Origin: a virus
Direction: 5' to 3' (one strand)
Length of the DNA: 38,887 nucleotides
Virus record (IMG/VR): IMGVR_UViG_3300021401_000022
Location: 1 to 38,887 of that record
The notes under the pieces were generated by a model. The model was not told the origin of the DNA and searched no databases. It worked only from the letters and a program-made list of their open reading frames with translations. A program made the translations under genes and the position numbers. Of the stretch, positions 38,802-38,887 are shown piece by piece. Every line of letters begins with the position of its first letter. The stretch's first letter is position 1.

Positions 38802-38887
38802 TTTTCACTCCTAGCTGCACGCGCTGCTTTGCGGCCCGCGATCCAGCAATCGGCGATGACTCCGAGAACATAGTCGAGCACTGCAAT
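38798..38887 (-). CDS. Minus-strand gene, 5' end missing
   Basis: A minus-strand frame enters at 38887 and ends at 38798-38800: about 29 residues, with a hydrophobic helix (VLDYVLGVIADCWI) then an Arg/Ala-rich tail. The start lies outside. Coupled by TTGA to the next minus gene. Confidence 0.45.
   Translation of the reverse strand: MAVLDYVLGVIADCWIAGRKAARAARSEN

Noticed and set aside
1-38887. CRISPR array or insertion sequence
   Set aside because: No regularly spaced repeat-spacer unit and no transposase with terminal inverted repeats seen.

Overview
The window is most of the genome of a temperate tailed double-stranded DNA phage or prophage with a P22-type (podovirus) virion module. It is cut at both ends: an open frame enters at base 1 and a minus-strand frame enters at base 38887. 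The host is not identified. A D12 DNA methylase, secreted proteins with Sec-like and Tat-like signal peptides, and one product ending in an outer-membrane-like C-terminal Phe suggest a Gram-negative host. A soil Acidobacteriota-like host is only a weak guess.

Layout. (1) 1-4.2 kb: the end of a beta-rich late-type protein, a holin-like membrane protein, a secreted barrel-like protein, a D12 adenine methylase, a minus-strand zinc-ribbon gene behind a doubled palindrome, and small coiled-coil genes. (2) 4.2-4.65 kb: a non-coding control block with inverted repeats, three 17-bp-spaced iteron-like repeats and a DnaA-box match, followed by a possible initiator (5011-6369). This is a candidate replication origin. 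(3) 6.3-11.9 kb: a tightly packed plus-strand early operon of about 20 tiny genes, mostly joined by ATGA/GTGA/TTGA overlaps. Many encode zinc-ribbon miniproteins, plus a J-domain protein and winged-helix proteins. (4) 11.9-14.7 kb: a minus-strand operon from a good sigma70-like promoter, with a P-loop ATPase of the phage AAA_24/Sak4-like type and an HNH nuclease. (5) 14.75-17.8 kb: a lysogeny or accessory zone with an unrecognised 291-aa minus-strand protein, a structured gap, a strong terminator and a short tyrosine recombinase. (6) 17.8-38.65 kb: the plus-strand packaging and morphogenesis module, in the order TerS?-TerL-(beta-helix)-(HiPIP-like)-portal-scaffold-coat-(secreted protein)-gp4-like-gp10-like-beta-rich-GNAT-gp7-like-gp20-like-last ejection protein.

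The most unusual feature is inside the late module. At least seven small minus-strand genes sit between plus-strand structural genes, several of them Cys-rich. Their 3' ends run into the 3' ends of the upstream late genes, and their start codons lie close to the next late gene. Three have exactly TAGAAT six bases upstream of the start codon, and others have TAAAAT, GAAAAT or TAGACT at six or seven bases. This is what leaderless transcripts with a -10 box would look like. I propose a dispersed regulon of counter-oriented genes that could be expressed when the late operon is silent. This is inference from sequence and needs transcript-start data.

No CI-like repressor, DNA polymerase, helicase, endolysin, tailspike, tRNA or CRISPR array could be recognised. 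Functional names for the many tiny genes are deliberately withheld.
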